DNA of 64,000 nucleotides, taken from contig JAOAPB010000059.1 in assembly GCA_025462645.1 (NCBI GenBank), forward strand, positions 1 through 64,000, read 5' to 3'. The translations under genes and the position numbers were made by a program. Below, piece by piece: positions 52,089-60,265 of this stretch. Within the stretch, counting starts at the first letter, position 1. Every line of letters starts with the position of its first letter. Source of the stretch: Edaphobacter sp. Its GTDB lineage: Bacteria > Acidobacteriota > Terriglobia > Terriglobales > Acidobacteriaceae. The notes below the pieces were generated by a model. The model was not told where the DNA came from, did not search any database, and worked only from the letters and a program-made list of their open reading frames with translations.

Positions 52089-52796
52089 ATGGGCGCGATC
52101 GCAGGCTTAATGGGTGCCATGTCAGGCATGGGAGAAATGGGTGGACTGGAAAAGGCCGCCGGCGGCTTGGAGCAAGCCGCTGGAGCCCTGGAGCAGGCCG
52201 CTGGGGGAATCGAACAGGCAGTTTCCGGCATGATTGGCGGAGGCCAGGGCCAAGGCGGCCAGTCGAGCGGCGCAGGTGGCCCTGAAGGTCAAAGCGGCGG
52301 TCCGCAGGGTCTTGAGCAAGAGCTTTCTCAGGCATTGCAACAGCTTTCTCAGGAGCTGCAGCAACTGACTGGTGGTCAGCAGGGCGGAGGAGGTCAAGCT
52401 TCAGGAGCAGGCGGTGGACAGGTGGCGGGAGGCGGTGGACAGGTGGCGGGAGGCAGTGGACAGGCGGGAGGCAGTGGACAGCCTGCAGGTATCTCCGGGA
52501 ATGCGGCTGCTGAGTTGCCCGACCTCATGAACCTGGAGGTCGATTCGGCAGGAAACGCGCCGAGCTCTCGCCCATCGCACGTAGGTGGCGATCTCGATCG
52601 TCTGCGTGGCCAGGTCCAAGATCAGATGAAGGACGGCAACATCAGTATGCAGACCGGGTCAAAGGCTTTGGAAGACATCGGCAGTGGAAATGTTCAGGCA
52701 GTCGAGCAGGATCTGTCCGGCACTTCTGGATCGACCGCGGGTCTGCAGCAGCAAGACCAGTTACAACAGATGCTTGGCGGATCGAAGGTTGAGTAA
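52089..52796 (+). CDS. Harpin-like Gly/Gln-rich protein
   Basis: A 235-residue protein with no Cys, Trp, Tyr or Phe, very rich in Gly and Gln. It opens with Met/Gly helices (GAIAGLMGAMSGMGEMGG) and three EQAAG repeats, then EQELSQALQQLSQELQQLTG, a Gly/Gln segment with 21-bp DNA repeats (52413-52481) and a more ordinary C-terminus (DLDRLRGQVQDQMKDGNISM). Glycine-rich, cysteine-free, heat-stable composition with Gln/Leu helices is how harpins (HrpZ, Hpa1) of plant pathogens look. It is the first plus-strand gene of the locus. Secretion and function are inferred from composition and place only. Confidence 0.6.
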   Translation: MGAIAGLMGAMSGMGEMGGLEKAAGGLEQAAGALEQAAGGIEQAVSGMIGGGQGQGGQSSGAGGPEGQSGGPQGLEQELSQALQQLSQELQQLTGGQQGGGGQASGAGGGQVAGGGGQVAGGSGQAGGSGQPAGISGNAAAELPDLMNLEVDSAGNAPSSRPSHVGGDLDRLRGQVQDQMKDGNISMQTGSKALEDIGSGNVQAVEQDLSGTSGSTAGLQQQDQLQQMLGGSKVE

Positions 52797-52808
52797 CAAA
52801 TAATAAAA

Positions 52809-52849
52809 GTGGATGAGACTTTCCGCAGTCTCATCGCAGTCTCATCCAC
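52809..52849 (+). promoter_or_regulatory. Hairpin with two competing 3' arms
   Basis: GTGGATGAGACT (52809-52820) pairs perfectly with AGTCTCATCCAC (52838-52849), but also over eight bases with AGTCTCAT at 52827-52834. It starts 13 bases after the harpin-like stop. The two arms exclude each other, so it could be a switchable attenuator between the harpin-like gene and the rest, or just a transcription end without a T-run. Confidence 0.5.
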
Positions 52850-53070
52850 TAACAAATCGAGGAACGCTTACTTGTCGTCGGTCCCCTCAAGGAATATCGT
52901 CGGCTACTTTCGAGAGCCGCTGCGTGCTGACGTCATGGAGCGGGGCCCCAGCTTGCCGCGGGTTCAACGGGCTACGGAAAAATGTGGAATATTTTTGTTT
53001 TGCCTGTGTTGTAGTCAGTGCAAGCACGTTCCGGCCACAAGACCCGGAGCAACTTCAAGGGAATCGCTAC

Positions 53071-53970
53071 ATGGCGACTGGCAGACAATTAGGGGCGGAC
53101 GGGAGCCAGGCCGAAGACCAGGCGATCGAGAGGCGGCGGCGAGCCCGTCCTCTCGCCAAATGGATGGCAGACGAACCGAAGCCGATTGCGGAACTCCTAC
53201 CTCTTATGGTGAGCGTGCTGGAGGCCATCGCGAAAGCCAATACGACGGAAGCGCATTTCTGCAGTCTGAATCCGGGCAAGATCCTCGTTCGCGAAGACCA
53301 GAGTGTTCAGATCGCAATGCACAAGTCCTTCGAGCTTGGCAAGACATTCGATTTGGGCTCCGCGAAGTACACCTGCCCTGATTTTTTTGGAGAGGCAGCG
53401 CCTGGAACACCGGCAGGAACGAATGTCTACATTGCCGGCTTTATTTTTTATGAGCTTCTGCTGGGCCGCAAGCTGTTCGACACGCAGTTCAAAGATGTAG
53501 AGAGGAACGGCAATCTAGGCTGGCTCACTTGGCACGCGGACGTAACGAAACGCGCGACGTCCTTGAATGATCTGAATCGGTATCCAACGTTCGTCTGCAG
53601 GATAGTCGACCGGATGATCGAGAAAAATCCGACGAATCGCCTGACAGATGTAAATGGCATCGCGCGCCTGTTCGAAAGCGTGTCGAACGCCACGATGGTT
53701 TACAAGGTGGTTCGTGATCCCTCGCCCGCACCAGCTTCGGGCACCATTGTGGCTGGCCCCAGCAACGAGCCGCGACCATGGCTTGCCAATCTCGGGCGAC
53801 AGAAACTCTGGACGTCGCTCTGGAAACACGTTGCGCCGAACGAACCTCAGCTCCGCCAGCGCAGTATCGAGGAACTGGAGCGCATGTTCCGAGCTGCCGA
53901 AACAACGTTCAGGAATATCTTATCGATTTTCAGCTTCAGCCAGGCAGCAAGACGAAAGGCACGTGGCTAG
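53071..53970 (+). CDS. Protein-kinase C-lobe-like pseudokinase
   Basis: A 299-residue protein whose residues ~40-200 follow the C-lobe of Ser/Thr kinases: HFCSLNPGKILVREDQSVQI lies where H-R-D-L-K-P-x-N-I-L-V is expected, then KYTCPDFFGEAAPGT (activation segment/A-P-E), TNVYIAGFIFYELLLGRKLF (helix F) and IEKNPTNRLTDV (the P-x-x-R of helix I). The catalytic Asp, Lys and D-F-G are replaced and no ATP-binding N-lobe exists, so catalysis is unlikely. ATG 53071 is preferred; the frame opens further upstream without homology. It precedes sctI by 71 bases. May be a scaffold or regulator of secretion. Confidence 0.65.
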   Translation: MATGRQLGADGSQAEDQAIERRRRARPLAKWMADEPKPIAELLPLMVSVLEAIAKANTTEAHFCSLNPGKILVREDQSVQIAMHKSFELGKTFDLGSAKYTCPDFFGEAAPGTPAGTNVYIAGFIFYELLLGRKLFDTQFKDVERNGNLGWLTWHADVTKRATSLNDLNRYPTFVCRIVDRMIEKNPTNRLTDVNGIARLFESVSNATMVYKVVRDPSPAPASGTIVAGPSNEPRPWLANLGRQKLWTSLWKHVAPNEPQLRQRSIEELERMFRAAETTFRNILSIFSFSQAARRKARG

Positions 53971-54041
53971 GCATCTTCCAAGCTCTGCGACACAGACACC
54001 AGGTCGCTGGAGCAATGCGCATAGAAACAGGACTTGATTTT

Positions 54042-54647
54042 ATGGACCCCATTCTTACTAAAGCAGTAACTCCCTCGGTCAGCGATTCCTTCAACGGGAC
54101 AGCAGGAGCCCAACTTCCAAAGGATGGCGTTTCGCAATTCGACAAGATAAAGGCGCAGCTCCAAGACACCGCTGACAAGGTGAACACCTATGCGCCGCAA
54201 CCCGTCTCGGCCACTGCTCCCACGCCACCGGCATCCGTTGCTTCCCTACAACCATCGTCGGCTGCAGTGCAACCTGCTGACTCCGACATGAAGACTACCA
54301 CGGGAACAGCGCAATCAAAGAGCATCAATAGCCTTCCCCCCGGCGCGGAGAAAGTGCAGCAAACCATGGCAGCGGGACGCTACCACCTGGATCGTGTCCA
54401 GACGACAGTGAAGACCAACTCCTCAACCGGCACCATGGACAAGGTGAAAGGCAGGCTGACCAGCATCGAGGCGCAGTACAACCAGCTCGATGCAACGCTG
54501 AAGCAGATCTCACCGAACGCATCGCCACAGGACTGGCTGCGATTGCAACAAATGGCCAATAGCATGAACGAGAACATCAGCGTGCTTTCCAAGCTGGTCG
54601 ACTCAGCCTCCAGCGGAGTCAAGACGATTCTGCAAACTCAAATCTGA
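54042..54647 (+). CDS. sctI: Type III secretion inner rod protein SctI
   Basis: A 201-residue protein, longer than typical SctI (~100-150). The C-terminal third (KGRLTSIEAQYNQLDATLKQ, SPQDWLRLQQMANSMNENIS, LSKLVDSASSGVKTILQTQI) has the helical pattern and the V-S/L-S-K...S-x-G-V-x-T-L-L-x-x-Q ending of PrgJ/YscI/HrpB inner rods. The N-terminal part is Pro/Ala/Ser-rich. ATG 54042 has AGGA eight bases upstream; ATG 54015 is the alternative. It sits 12 bases before sctJ, the normal sctI-sctJ order. Its presence marks a non-flagellar system. Confidence 0.72.
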   Translation: MDPILTKAVTPSVSDSFNGTAGAQLPKDGVSQFDKIKAQLQDTADKVNTYAPQPVSATAPTPPASVASLQPSSAAVQPADSDMKTTTGTAQSKSINSLPPGAEKVQQTMAAGRYHLDRVQTTVKTNSSTGTMDKVKGRLTSIEAQYNQLDATLKQISPNASPQDWLRLQQMANSMNENISVLSKLVDSASSGVKTILQTQI

Positions 54648-54659
54648 TCGGACGTAAGT

Positions 54660-55478
54660 ATGAAAAAACACCTGCTCTCCTTATCGCTCTTGCTCGGTAG
54701 TGTTCTGTTCCTTACGGGGTGCTCAAAGCAACTTGATTCTGGTCTCAGCGAGTATGACGCGCAGCAAATCATTGTTCTGCTTCGCGAAAACAACATCAAC
54801 GCCTCGCTCCAGCTGGACCCCACCGCCAAGAAGGATGTGGCGACCTGGATCGTGAGCGTACGTGGCCGCGACGACACACTTATCCGGGCATGGAAACTCC
54901 TTGAAGAAAACGGGCTCCCGCGGCAAAAAGTAAAGGGCCTTGACAGCGTGTTTCAAGATGCGGGTATGATCCCAACGGCGTCGCAGGAAAAAGCTCGCTT
55001 GCTCTCCGGTCTCAACGGCGAAATCACCCGGACTCTGGATTCTCTCCCCGATGTCGCGGACGCCCGGGTGCAAGTGGTTTTACCTGAAAACACTCCCCTA
55101 CTCGACAAATCGCAGCAGGCGCAACCCACAGCTTCCGTACTGCTCCAGTACCGCAGTGAAGCCCCTCCGCTCAGTGAGTTGGAGGTCCAGAACCTTGTCG
55201 CCAAGAGTGTCGAAGGACTCACACCGAACAACGTCGCCGTGATTTACAAGAAGGTCACGGTGCAGCCCATCCCAACCGAGGTACTTGGTCCGTTGTCTTT
55301 GAGCAGATGGATGGAAATTGCCGCCGTTATTCTCGCGATTGTGGCTGCAATCATATCTCTTCTGGTCATCTCCGTCAGCAAGGTGCGCAAGCGGAAGATT
55401 CAGAGCCTCGAGAAGCAGCTTGAGGAACTGAGAGGTGGCATTGCAAAACAGAAACAGATAACTCCCGCGAAGGCGTAA
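54660..55478 (+). CDS. sctJ: Type III secretion inner ring lipoprotein SctJ
   Basis: A 272-residue YscJ/HrcJ/PrgK homologue. It has a lipoprotein signal with lipobox LTGC (Cys about residue 21), then the YscJ ring modules: LDSGLSEYDAQQIIVLLREN, GLDSVFQDAGMIPTASQEKA, LNGEITRTLDSLPDVADARV and PTASVLLQYRSEAPPLSEL, and a C-terminal membrane helix (WMEIAAVILAIVAAIISLLV). As a lipoprotein without FliF-type C-terminal FliG-binding tail, it is of the injectisome, not flagellar, kind. It forms the inner-membrane ring with SctD. Confidence 0.95.
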   Translation: MKKHLLSLSLLLGSVLFLTGCSKQLDSGLSEYDAQQIIVLLRENNINASLQLDPTAKKDVATWIVSVRGRDDTLIRAWKLLEENGLPRQKVKGLDSVFQDAGMIPTASQEKARLLSGLNGEITRTLDSLPDVADARVQVVLPENTPLLDKSQQAQPTASVLLQYRSEAPPLSELEVQNLVAKSVEGLTPNNVAVIYKKVTVQPIPTEVLGPLSLSRWMEIAAVILAIVAAIISLLVISVSKVRKRKIQSLEKQLEELRGGIAKQKQITPAKA

Positions 55479-55484
55479 TAAGCG

Positions 55485-55757
55485 ATGAATGCATCGGTTT
55501 TCGCTCATGCATTACTTCTTCACAAAGCCGACTCACGCGCGGACATCCTCGCGTTGCTGCCTACTAAAAGCCGAGACGCGGTCGAGGTAGAACTAGCACG
55601 GATTGCGGATTTCTCCTCCGAACAAGTGGGCGGAAACCTCCGCGCGCTTCGGGAGGCGCAAGCCGCACGTGGACTCAAAAACGCTGAAGAGAAGCTTGGC
55701 TTCTCTCTCAAGCATTCCTCACCACGCCTCATCACGTGGCTGGCTCGACCGTTTTAG
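55485..55757 (+). CDS. Small protein in the sctK position
   Basis: A 90-residue basic protein starting MNASVFAHALLLHKADSRAD. Helical content is high and ILALLPTKSRDAVEVELARI faintly resembles helical motor-adaptor proteins (FliG N-domain-like), but no family match is clear. It lies six bases after sctJ and before sctL, exactly where sctK is found in many injectisome operons; SctK links the sorting platform to the ring. It is far shorter than typical SctK. Assignment is positional only. Confidence 0.55.
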   Translation: MNASVFAHALLLHKADSRADILALLPTKSRDAVEVELARIADFSSEQVGGNLRALREAQAARGLKNAEEKLGFSLKHSSPRLITWLARPF

Positions 55758-55771
55758 CGAAAGGACGAAAC

Positions 55772-56410
55772 ATGGTGTCCGCAAACATCATCAAGGCCAA
55801 ACCAGGTACGGGACTGCCTCTCTCCTCCCGTATTCCCAAAGCCCTAATGGACGCTTCGCAGCAAGCGAAGGAGACCATTGCAAAAGCACGCGATGAAGCT
55901 GGAGAAATCGTTCGTGCCGCGCGTCTCGAACGGGACGCGCTGATCACTGAGAGCAGGCAGCAAGGCTATGCGGATGGCCTGGATAAGTGGAACGATGCTC
56001 TCGTCGAAGCCTGGGACGCTCGTAATCGTTACCTTGCAACAAATGAAACTGCGGTCGTGCAGTTGGCAATGGCGGTAGCGCGCAAAGTTGTCGGTGAAAC
56101 AGCAAACATCGATCCCACCGCGGTTCTGCAAAGCGCCCGCGAAGCAATCCGTTCCGCGCGCGGTGAGCAGAAACTCAGGCTGCGAGTCCGCCCGGAAGAT
56201 GAATCGATCATGCTTCAGCAGACGATCGAGTTGAAGCGCTCCAACTCTGAGATCGGCGAGATTCAAGTCTTCGCCGACGAGTCCATCACCTTGGGTGGCT
56301 GCATCGTCGAAAGCCCTCTGGGCACCATCGACGCCCAATTCAGCACGCAACTCCAATCTTTGGAGCGCGCTATTTTGCGAGGTACCGATGCCGGGAGCCG
56401 CAGAGATTAG
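55772..56410 (+). CDS. sctL: Type III secretion ATPase stator SctL
   Basis: A 212-residue HrpE/YscL/FliH-like protein. A helical stalk (ASQQAKETIAKARDEAGEIV, RAARLERDALITESRQQGYA) leads to the conserved G-Y-x-x-G and the C-terminal domain (QLAMAVARKVVGETANIDPT, LRVRPEDESIML, DESITLGGCIVESPLGTIDA). The last motif G-G-C-x-V-E-S-x-x-G-x-I-D-A is diagnostic. It binds and restrains the SctN ATPase. ATG 55772 with AAAGGA seven bases before it; the 3' end overlaps sctN by 23 bases. Confidence 0.9.
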   Translation: MVSANIIKAKPGTGLPLSSRIPKALMDASQQAKETIAKARDEAGEIVRAARLERDALITESRQQGYADGLDKWNDALVEAWDARNRYLATNETAVVQLAMAVARKVVGETANIDPTAVLQSAREAIRSARGEQKLRLRVRPEDESIMLQQTIELKRSNSEIGEIQVFADESITLGGCIVESPLGTIDAQFSTQLQSLERAILRGTDAGSRRD

Positions 56411-57719
56411 GCTCACTCCGTATCTGGCGGCCATCGACAAGTGCACCCCATTTGTCGTGAAGGGGCGCGTCAAAGGGCTTGTCGGACTCCTCATCCGCGC
56501 CACCGTGCCTGACGCCTGGATCGGCGAGCTTTGTATGATTCACAATCACCGATCGGCAACGCCTCTCAAAGCGGAGGTCGTCGGTTTTGAAGATGGCGAC
56601 GTGCTATTAATGCCGCTCGGACCTCTCGTGGACATCGGCCCTCAGAGCGAAGTCGTGCCTACCGGCAACTATCTGACCGTCAAGGTCGGCGACGAGTTGC
56701 TCGGGCGTGTGCTGAACGGACTCGGCGAGCCCATGGATGCAGAATTCAATGGCCCGCTCCTTGCGAAGGAAGAGTACGCCGTCTACCAGGAAGCCCCTGA
56801 CCCCATGCACCGAAATCGCGTGCTCAATCCCATCTCCGTCGGCGTACGCGCCATCGATGGACTGTTGGCATGCGGTGAAGGACAGCGTATTGGTCTCTTT
56901 GCAGCCGCCGGCGTTGGAAAAAGTACCCTCCTCGGCATGATTGCAAGGAATACAGAGGCCGACGTCAACGTTATTACCCTAGTGGGCGAACGTGGACGCG
57001 AAGTACGAGACTTCCTGGAACACGATCTAGGCCCCGAAGGATTGAAACGCTCCGTGATCGTTTGCGCTACCTCCAACGAATCGTCGCTCGTCCGCCTGAA
57101 GGCGGCGTACGTAGGCACGGCTATCGCGGAATACTTTCGTAACAAGGGGAAAAAGGTAATGCTGATGATGGATTCCGTCACGCGTTTCGCCCGCGCGCAG
57201 CGCGAAGTAGGCCTCGCCTGCGGAGAGCCGCCGGCGAGGGCTGGCTACACACCTTCCGTATTCGCCGAACTCCCACGCCTATTGGAACGCGCAGGCAATT
57301 CCGATCGTGGCTCCATCACAGCCTTCTACACCGTGCTTGTAGCCGGTGACGACATGAACGAGCCAGTCGCCGATGAAGTACGCTCGATCCTTGACGGCCA
57401 TATCGTCATGTCTCGCGACCTTGCGGGAGCCGGTCACTTCCCTGCAATCGACGTTCTAAGCAGCGTGAGCCGCGTTATGAGCGCCGTCAGCACGAAACAG
57501 CACCGTGCGGCTGCATCCGCAATGCGAAGCGTGCTCGCAACCTACAACAAGAACAAGGACATCATTGCCCTCGGCGCCTATCAATCAGGAAGCGACCCGA
57601 GGATCGATGATGCAGTCCGCCGAATTGACAACATCAATGATTACCTGAAGCAGGCAACAGACGAGTCCATGCCGCAAAGTGAATCTGTTGAAAAACTCTG
57701 CGATATGTTCGCCAACTAG
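56388..57719 (+). CDS. sctN: Type III secretion ATPase SctN
   Basis: A 443-residue hexameric ATPase related to F1-beta. Walker A is AAAGVGKST (residues ~172-180), Walker B is VMLMMDSVTRFA, with GERGREVRDFLEHDLGPEGL and the family signature PPARAGYTPSVFAELPRLLE. It separates chaperones from substrates and unfolds substrates for export. The start at 56388 follows GAGG; the N-terminal domain (GRVKGLVGLLIRATVPDAWI) is complete. Length and motifs are fully normal, so the system is likely active. Confidence 0.97.
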   Translation: MPGAAEIRLTPYLAAIDKCTPFVVKGRVKGLVGLLIRATVPDAWIGELCMIHNHRSATPLKAEVVGFEDGDVLLMPLGPLVDIGPQSEVVPTGNYLTVKVGDELLGRVLNGLGEPMDAEFNGPLLAKEEYAVYQEAPDPMHRNRVLNPISVGVRAIDGLLACGEGQRIGLFAAAGVGKSTLLGMIARNTEADVNVITLVGERGREVRDFLEHDLGPEGLKRSVIVCATSNESSLVRLKAAYVGTAIAEYFRNKGKKVMLMMDSVTRFARAQREVGLACGEPPARAGYTPSVFAELPRLLERAGNSDRGSITAFYTVLVAGDDMNEPVADEVRSILDGHIVMSRDLAGAGHFPAIDVLSSVSRVMSAVSTKQHRAAASAMRSVLATYNKNKDIIALGAYQSGSDPRIDDAVRRIDNINDYLKQATDESMPQSESVEKLCDMFAN

Positions 57720-57721
57720 CG

Positions 57722-58207
57722 ATGCCCTTTGTATTTCGATTGCAGGCGCTTCTCGATCGGCGAATCGACCTGCGAAAACGAGCTGAAGATGAGTTGAAGG
57801 CAAAGGAGAGTGAGCTCTCGACCGAAAAAAAAACGCTGCAAGAACTTGAACAAGCGATAGAAACGGCAGTCGCGCTCTACCGCCGCAGACGGGCAGAGCG
57901 TTCGAAATCTGGAATGAATCGAGGCGTACCAATTCTCATACAGAACGACTCGCTGATCGGACTCGAGATGGATGTGCAGGAAGCGCGTTCTGCCGTTCTC
58001 TCTCAGCAGATCCTGGTGGATCAGGCACTGGAACTTGTCAAGAAAGCAAATGCAGTCCTGGCCTCTCGCAGACTCGATGAAGAGGTTCTGGAGAAGTACC
58101 GGCAAAAAGCCAAAACCCAATTTGAACAGGAAGAAAGCTACAAGGAAGAACTCGAACAGGACGAGATTGGTAGCGTCATTTACCTGAGCAGGCGAGCACG
58201 GACATGA
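57722..58207 (+). CDS. sctO: Type III secretion stalk protein SctO (FliJ/YscO-like)
   Basis: A 161-residue protein that is almost all alpha-helical coiled coil, as FliJ and YscO are: FRLQALLDRRIDLRKRAEDE at the N-terminus and KYRQKAKTQFEQEESYKEEL near the end. SctO sits in the ATPase pore and couples it to the export gate. It lies two bases after sctN, the standard order, and overlaps sctP by ATGA. Sequence conservation is low in this family, so position is a main argument. Confidence 0.82.
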   Translation: MPFVFRLQALLDRRIDLRKRAEDELKAKESELSTEKKTLQELEQAIETAVALYRRRRAERSKSGMNRGVPILIQNDSLIGLEMDVQEARSAVLSQQILVDQALELVKKANAVLASRRLDEEVLEKYRQKAKTQFEQEESYKEELEQDEIGSVIYLSRRART

Positions 58208-58824
58208 TTATTACGAATCAAAATACGGTAGACCCTCAGCAGACAGAAACCCAGCAACAGCGGCAGGAGAAGAAGGACGTCCAGAGATCCTCAGACCGTT
58301 TTGAAAGCATGCTGGACAGCCAGAGGACGCAGCAGCAGCAGTTTGACAAGGTTGCGGACAAAGCTAACAAAGAGCAGGCGCTGAAGCTCCAGGATAAAGC
58401 CGGGTTTGCTCCTTCGACTGGCTCAGAAGAGGCCTCCGGTGGCATCGGTTCGTCGTCGACCCGTCAGGCCGAAGCAGGCACTATCGCGGAGCCCACTCCC
58501 ACCGTTCCACCCGATATCCAAAAGCTCGCCGAGGAATTCGGCCATCAGATCCAACTTCACCAATTGGGTAACAAGACCCAGTTGGTCGATATTACGTTTC
58601 ATTCAAAAACGCTTCCGGGACTCAAGGTGCAGATTCAACAGTCGAAGGGCCAGTTGGCCATCCGCTTTCTGTCGCAGTCAGTCAGCACCACACAGCTTCT
58701 CGCAAAGCACACTGCCAGCCTGCAGGAAGCACTCGAAAGCAAAGGCCTCAACATCGCAAGCATCACCCTTGCCGGCGGTCGCTACCCCATGAACATTACC
58801 GGAAACCGCAATGCCACGATCTGA
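58204..58824 (+). CDS. sctP: Type III secretion needle-length/switch protein SctP
   Basis: A 206-residue protein with a disordered Gln/Ser-rich N-terminal half and a folded C-terminal half (IQLHQLGNKTQLVDITFHSK, LPGLKVQIQQSKGQLAIRFL, LLAKHTASLQEALESKGLNI) typical of FliK/HpaP-type hook- and needle-length regulators. It would measure needle length and switch SctU specificity. Located between sctO and sctQ as in many loci; overlaps sctQ by 14 bases. Confidence 0.75.
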   Translation: MIITNQNTVDPQQTETQQQRQEKKDVQRSSDRFESMLDSQRTQQQQFDKVADKANKEQALKLQDKAGFAPSTGSEEASGGIGSSSTRQAEAGTIAEPTPTVPPDIQKLAEEFGHQIQLHQLGNKTQLVDITFHSKTLPGLKVQIQQSKGQLAIRFLSQSVSTTQLLAKHTASLQEALESKGLNIASITLAGGRYPMNITGNRNATI

Positions 58825-60265
58825 GGTAAAGCGCAAACCCGAGACCCCGAAGCTGTTCGCCGAACTCAAACGATATTCGTCGGTACAGGTGGTAGAGAAC
58901 AATCTCTATCGCAAGTTCTTTGCGGCTCTCCCAGACTGCTCCTCGTGGGCAGAGGACGTTCTGCGTGAGTTGTTACCGGTTTCCAGGGGAAACGAGCTTC
59001 AGATCACGCTCACAAATGAGATCAACAGTGAGCAGAGACAGATCCTTGTTTTCACGCAGAAGGAGATATCGATCGGCAGGGCGACAACAAGCGATATTCC
59101 GTTGCCTCTGCAATCCATCAGCCGTCATCATGCACGTATTGTCGAGCGCGACGAGTCTTTCTACATTGAAGATCTGCATAGCGTAAGCGGTACCTTTGTC
59201 AACCGTCGCAAACTCGATGCTGCGCATCCATTCCTGTTAAGCGCAGGGGATGAAGTTCGCATGTACCCCTATGTCCTGCGTGTTGCGCCGAATGCCATGT
59301 GGACGCGTGACGACACGATTCGAATTAAGACTCCATCTTCGCCTGCCTACCTGGACTCGGATATTTTCGTTTCCAGCTTTGGCTCGGATGCCTGCCTGTT
59401 TAAGGTCGGCATCCACTCCGATACGGGCAAGGCCGTTCTTGCCATCAGTCGCTCACTGCTCACAACAGCGCTTGCACGTCTGCTGCGTACCAGTAAAGAA
59501 ACAGGATTGGTCGATGTCGATGGGACACTGATGGAGTTCGTGGCTGTCTGTATCCTCGAGCGGATGAATCGCACGCTGCAGTTCCCTTTCGAATTTTCGC
59601 TTTGTCCACTGTCTGGAATGACAGCGCAACAAGAGTCGGGACTCATGCTCGAAACAGCTATACAACTAAGCAGCGAACACGGATACATGCGCCTTTTCCT
59701 TCCGGGGAGTGTGCTGGAAAAGCTCGCACACGAGCGCAGCAGCCTACCACTTTTCACCAGAACTCTCCTGTCCTGGGAACTCTTGCTGTCCGTTGGCTCC
59801 GTGACCCTGGGTGCAGGCGAGATACACCAGGTAGAGCCTGGCGACACGCTGATTTATACGCCAGCATGTTGTCTTATCTTGCCTCCCGAACAAAGATCCG
59901 CAGCTACGCACAGGGGCTGGCAGGTGAGCAGGAGCGAAGAGGAACCGTTCCATTTTGTTGTTCAAACGTTTCATGAATGGGGTTTAGAAATGCCGCAGGA
60001 AGAAAAATTGCAAGAACAGAAGACCGAAACGGGAGAGGTCGACCTATCGGCACTTCCAGTCCACATCCATGTCGTGCTGACGCGCGTCGAGATGAGCCTG
60101 CACGAGCTCGAAACACTCTCTGCCGGAAGCATCATTCAACTGGACGAGGAAACCAATAGCACGGTTCAACTAGTGAGTGGAAATACCGTGATTGGCTCCG
60201 GTGAACTCGTAAACCTTGATGGTGGACGAATGGGTGTGAAGATCACACGCTGGCGGGAACAGTAG
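58811..60265 (+). CDS. sctQ: FHA-SctQ fusion, type III secretion cytoplasmic ring protein
   Basis: A 484-residue protein. The C-terminal SpoA domain (residues ~411-480: LPVHIHVVLTRVEMSLHELE, NTVIGSGELVNLDGGRMGVK) and an earlier SpoA-like part (~320-355, LLSVGSVTLGAGEIHQVEPG) identify SctQ/YscQ, of the sorting platform. Residues ~65-157 are an FHA domain with the classical phosphothreonine-binding signature: ISIGRATTSDIPL (G-R), SISRHHARIV (S-x-x-H) and SGTFVNRRKL (N). FHA is normal in SctD, not SctQ. A fusion is seen in one continuous frame with no sign of error. Confidence 0.85.
   Translation: MPRSEVKRKPETPKLFAELKRYSSVQVVENNLYRKFFAALPDCSSWAEDVLRELLPVSRGNELQITLTNEINSEQRQILVFTQKEISIGRATTSDIPLPLQSISRHHARIVERDESFYIEDLHSVSGTFVNRRKLDAAHPFLLSAGDEVRMYPYVLRVAPNAMWTRDDTIRIKTPSSPAYLDSDIFVSSFGSDACLFKVGIHSDTGKAVLAISRSLLTTALARLLRTSKETGLVDVDGTLMEFVAVCILERMNRTLQFPFEFSLCPLSGMTAQQESGLMLETAIQLSSEHGYMRLFLPGSVLEKLAHERSSLPLFTRTLLSWELLLSVGSVTLGAGEIHQVEPGDTLIYTPACCLILPPEQRSAATHRGWQVSRSEEEPFHFVVQTFHEWGLEMPQEEKLQEQKTETGEVDLSALPVHIHVVLTRVEMSLHELETLSAGSIIQLDEETNSTVQLVSGNTVIGSGELVNLDGGRMGVKITRWREQ

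Noticed and set aside
52813..53070. Upstream extension of the pseudokinase frame
   Set aside because: The extra 86 codons cover the hairpin and are not similar to anything; the ATG at 53071 has a ribosome-binding site and precedes the structured region.
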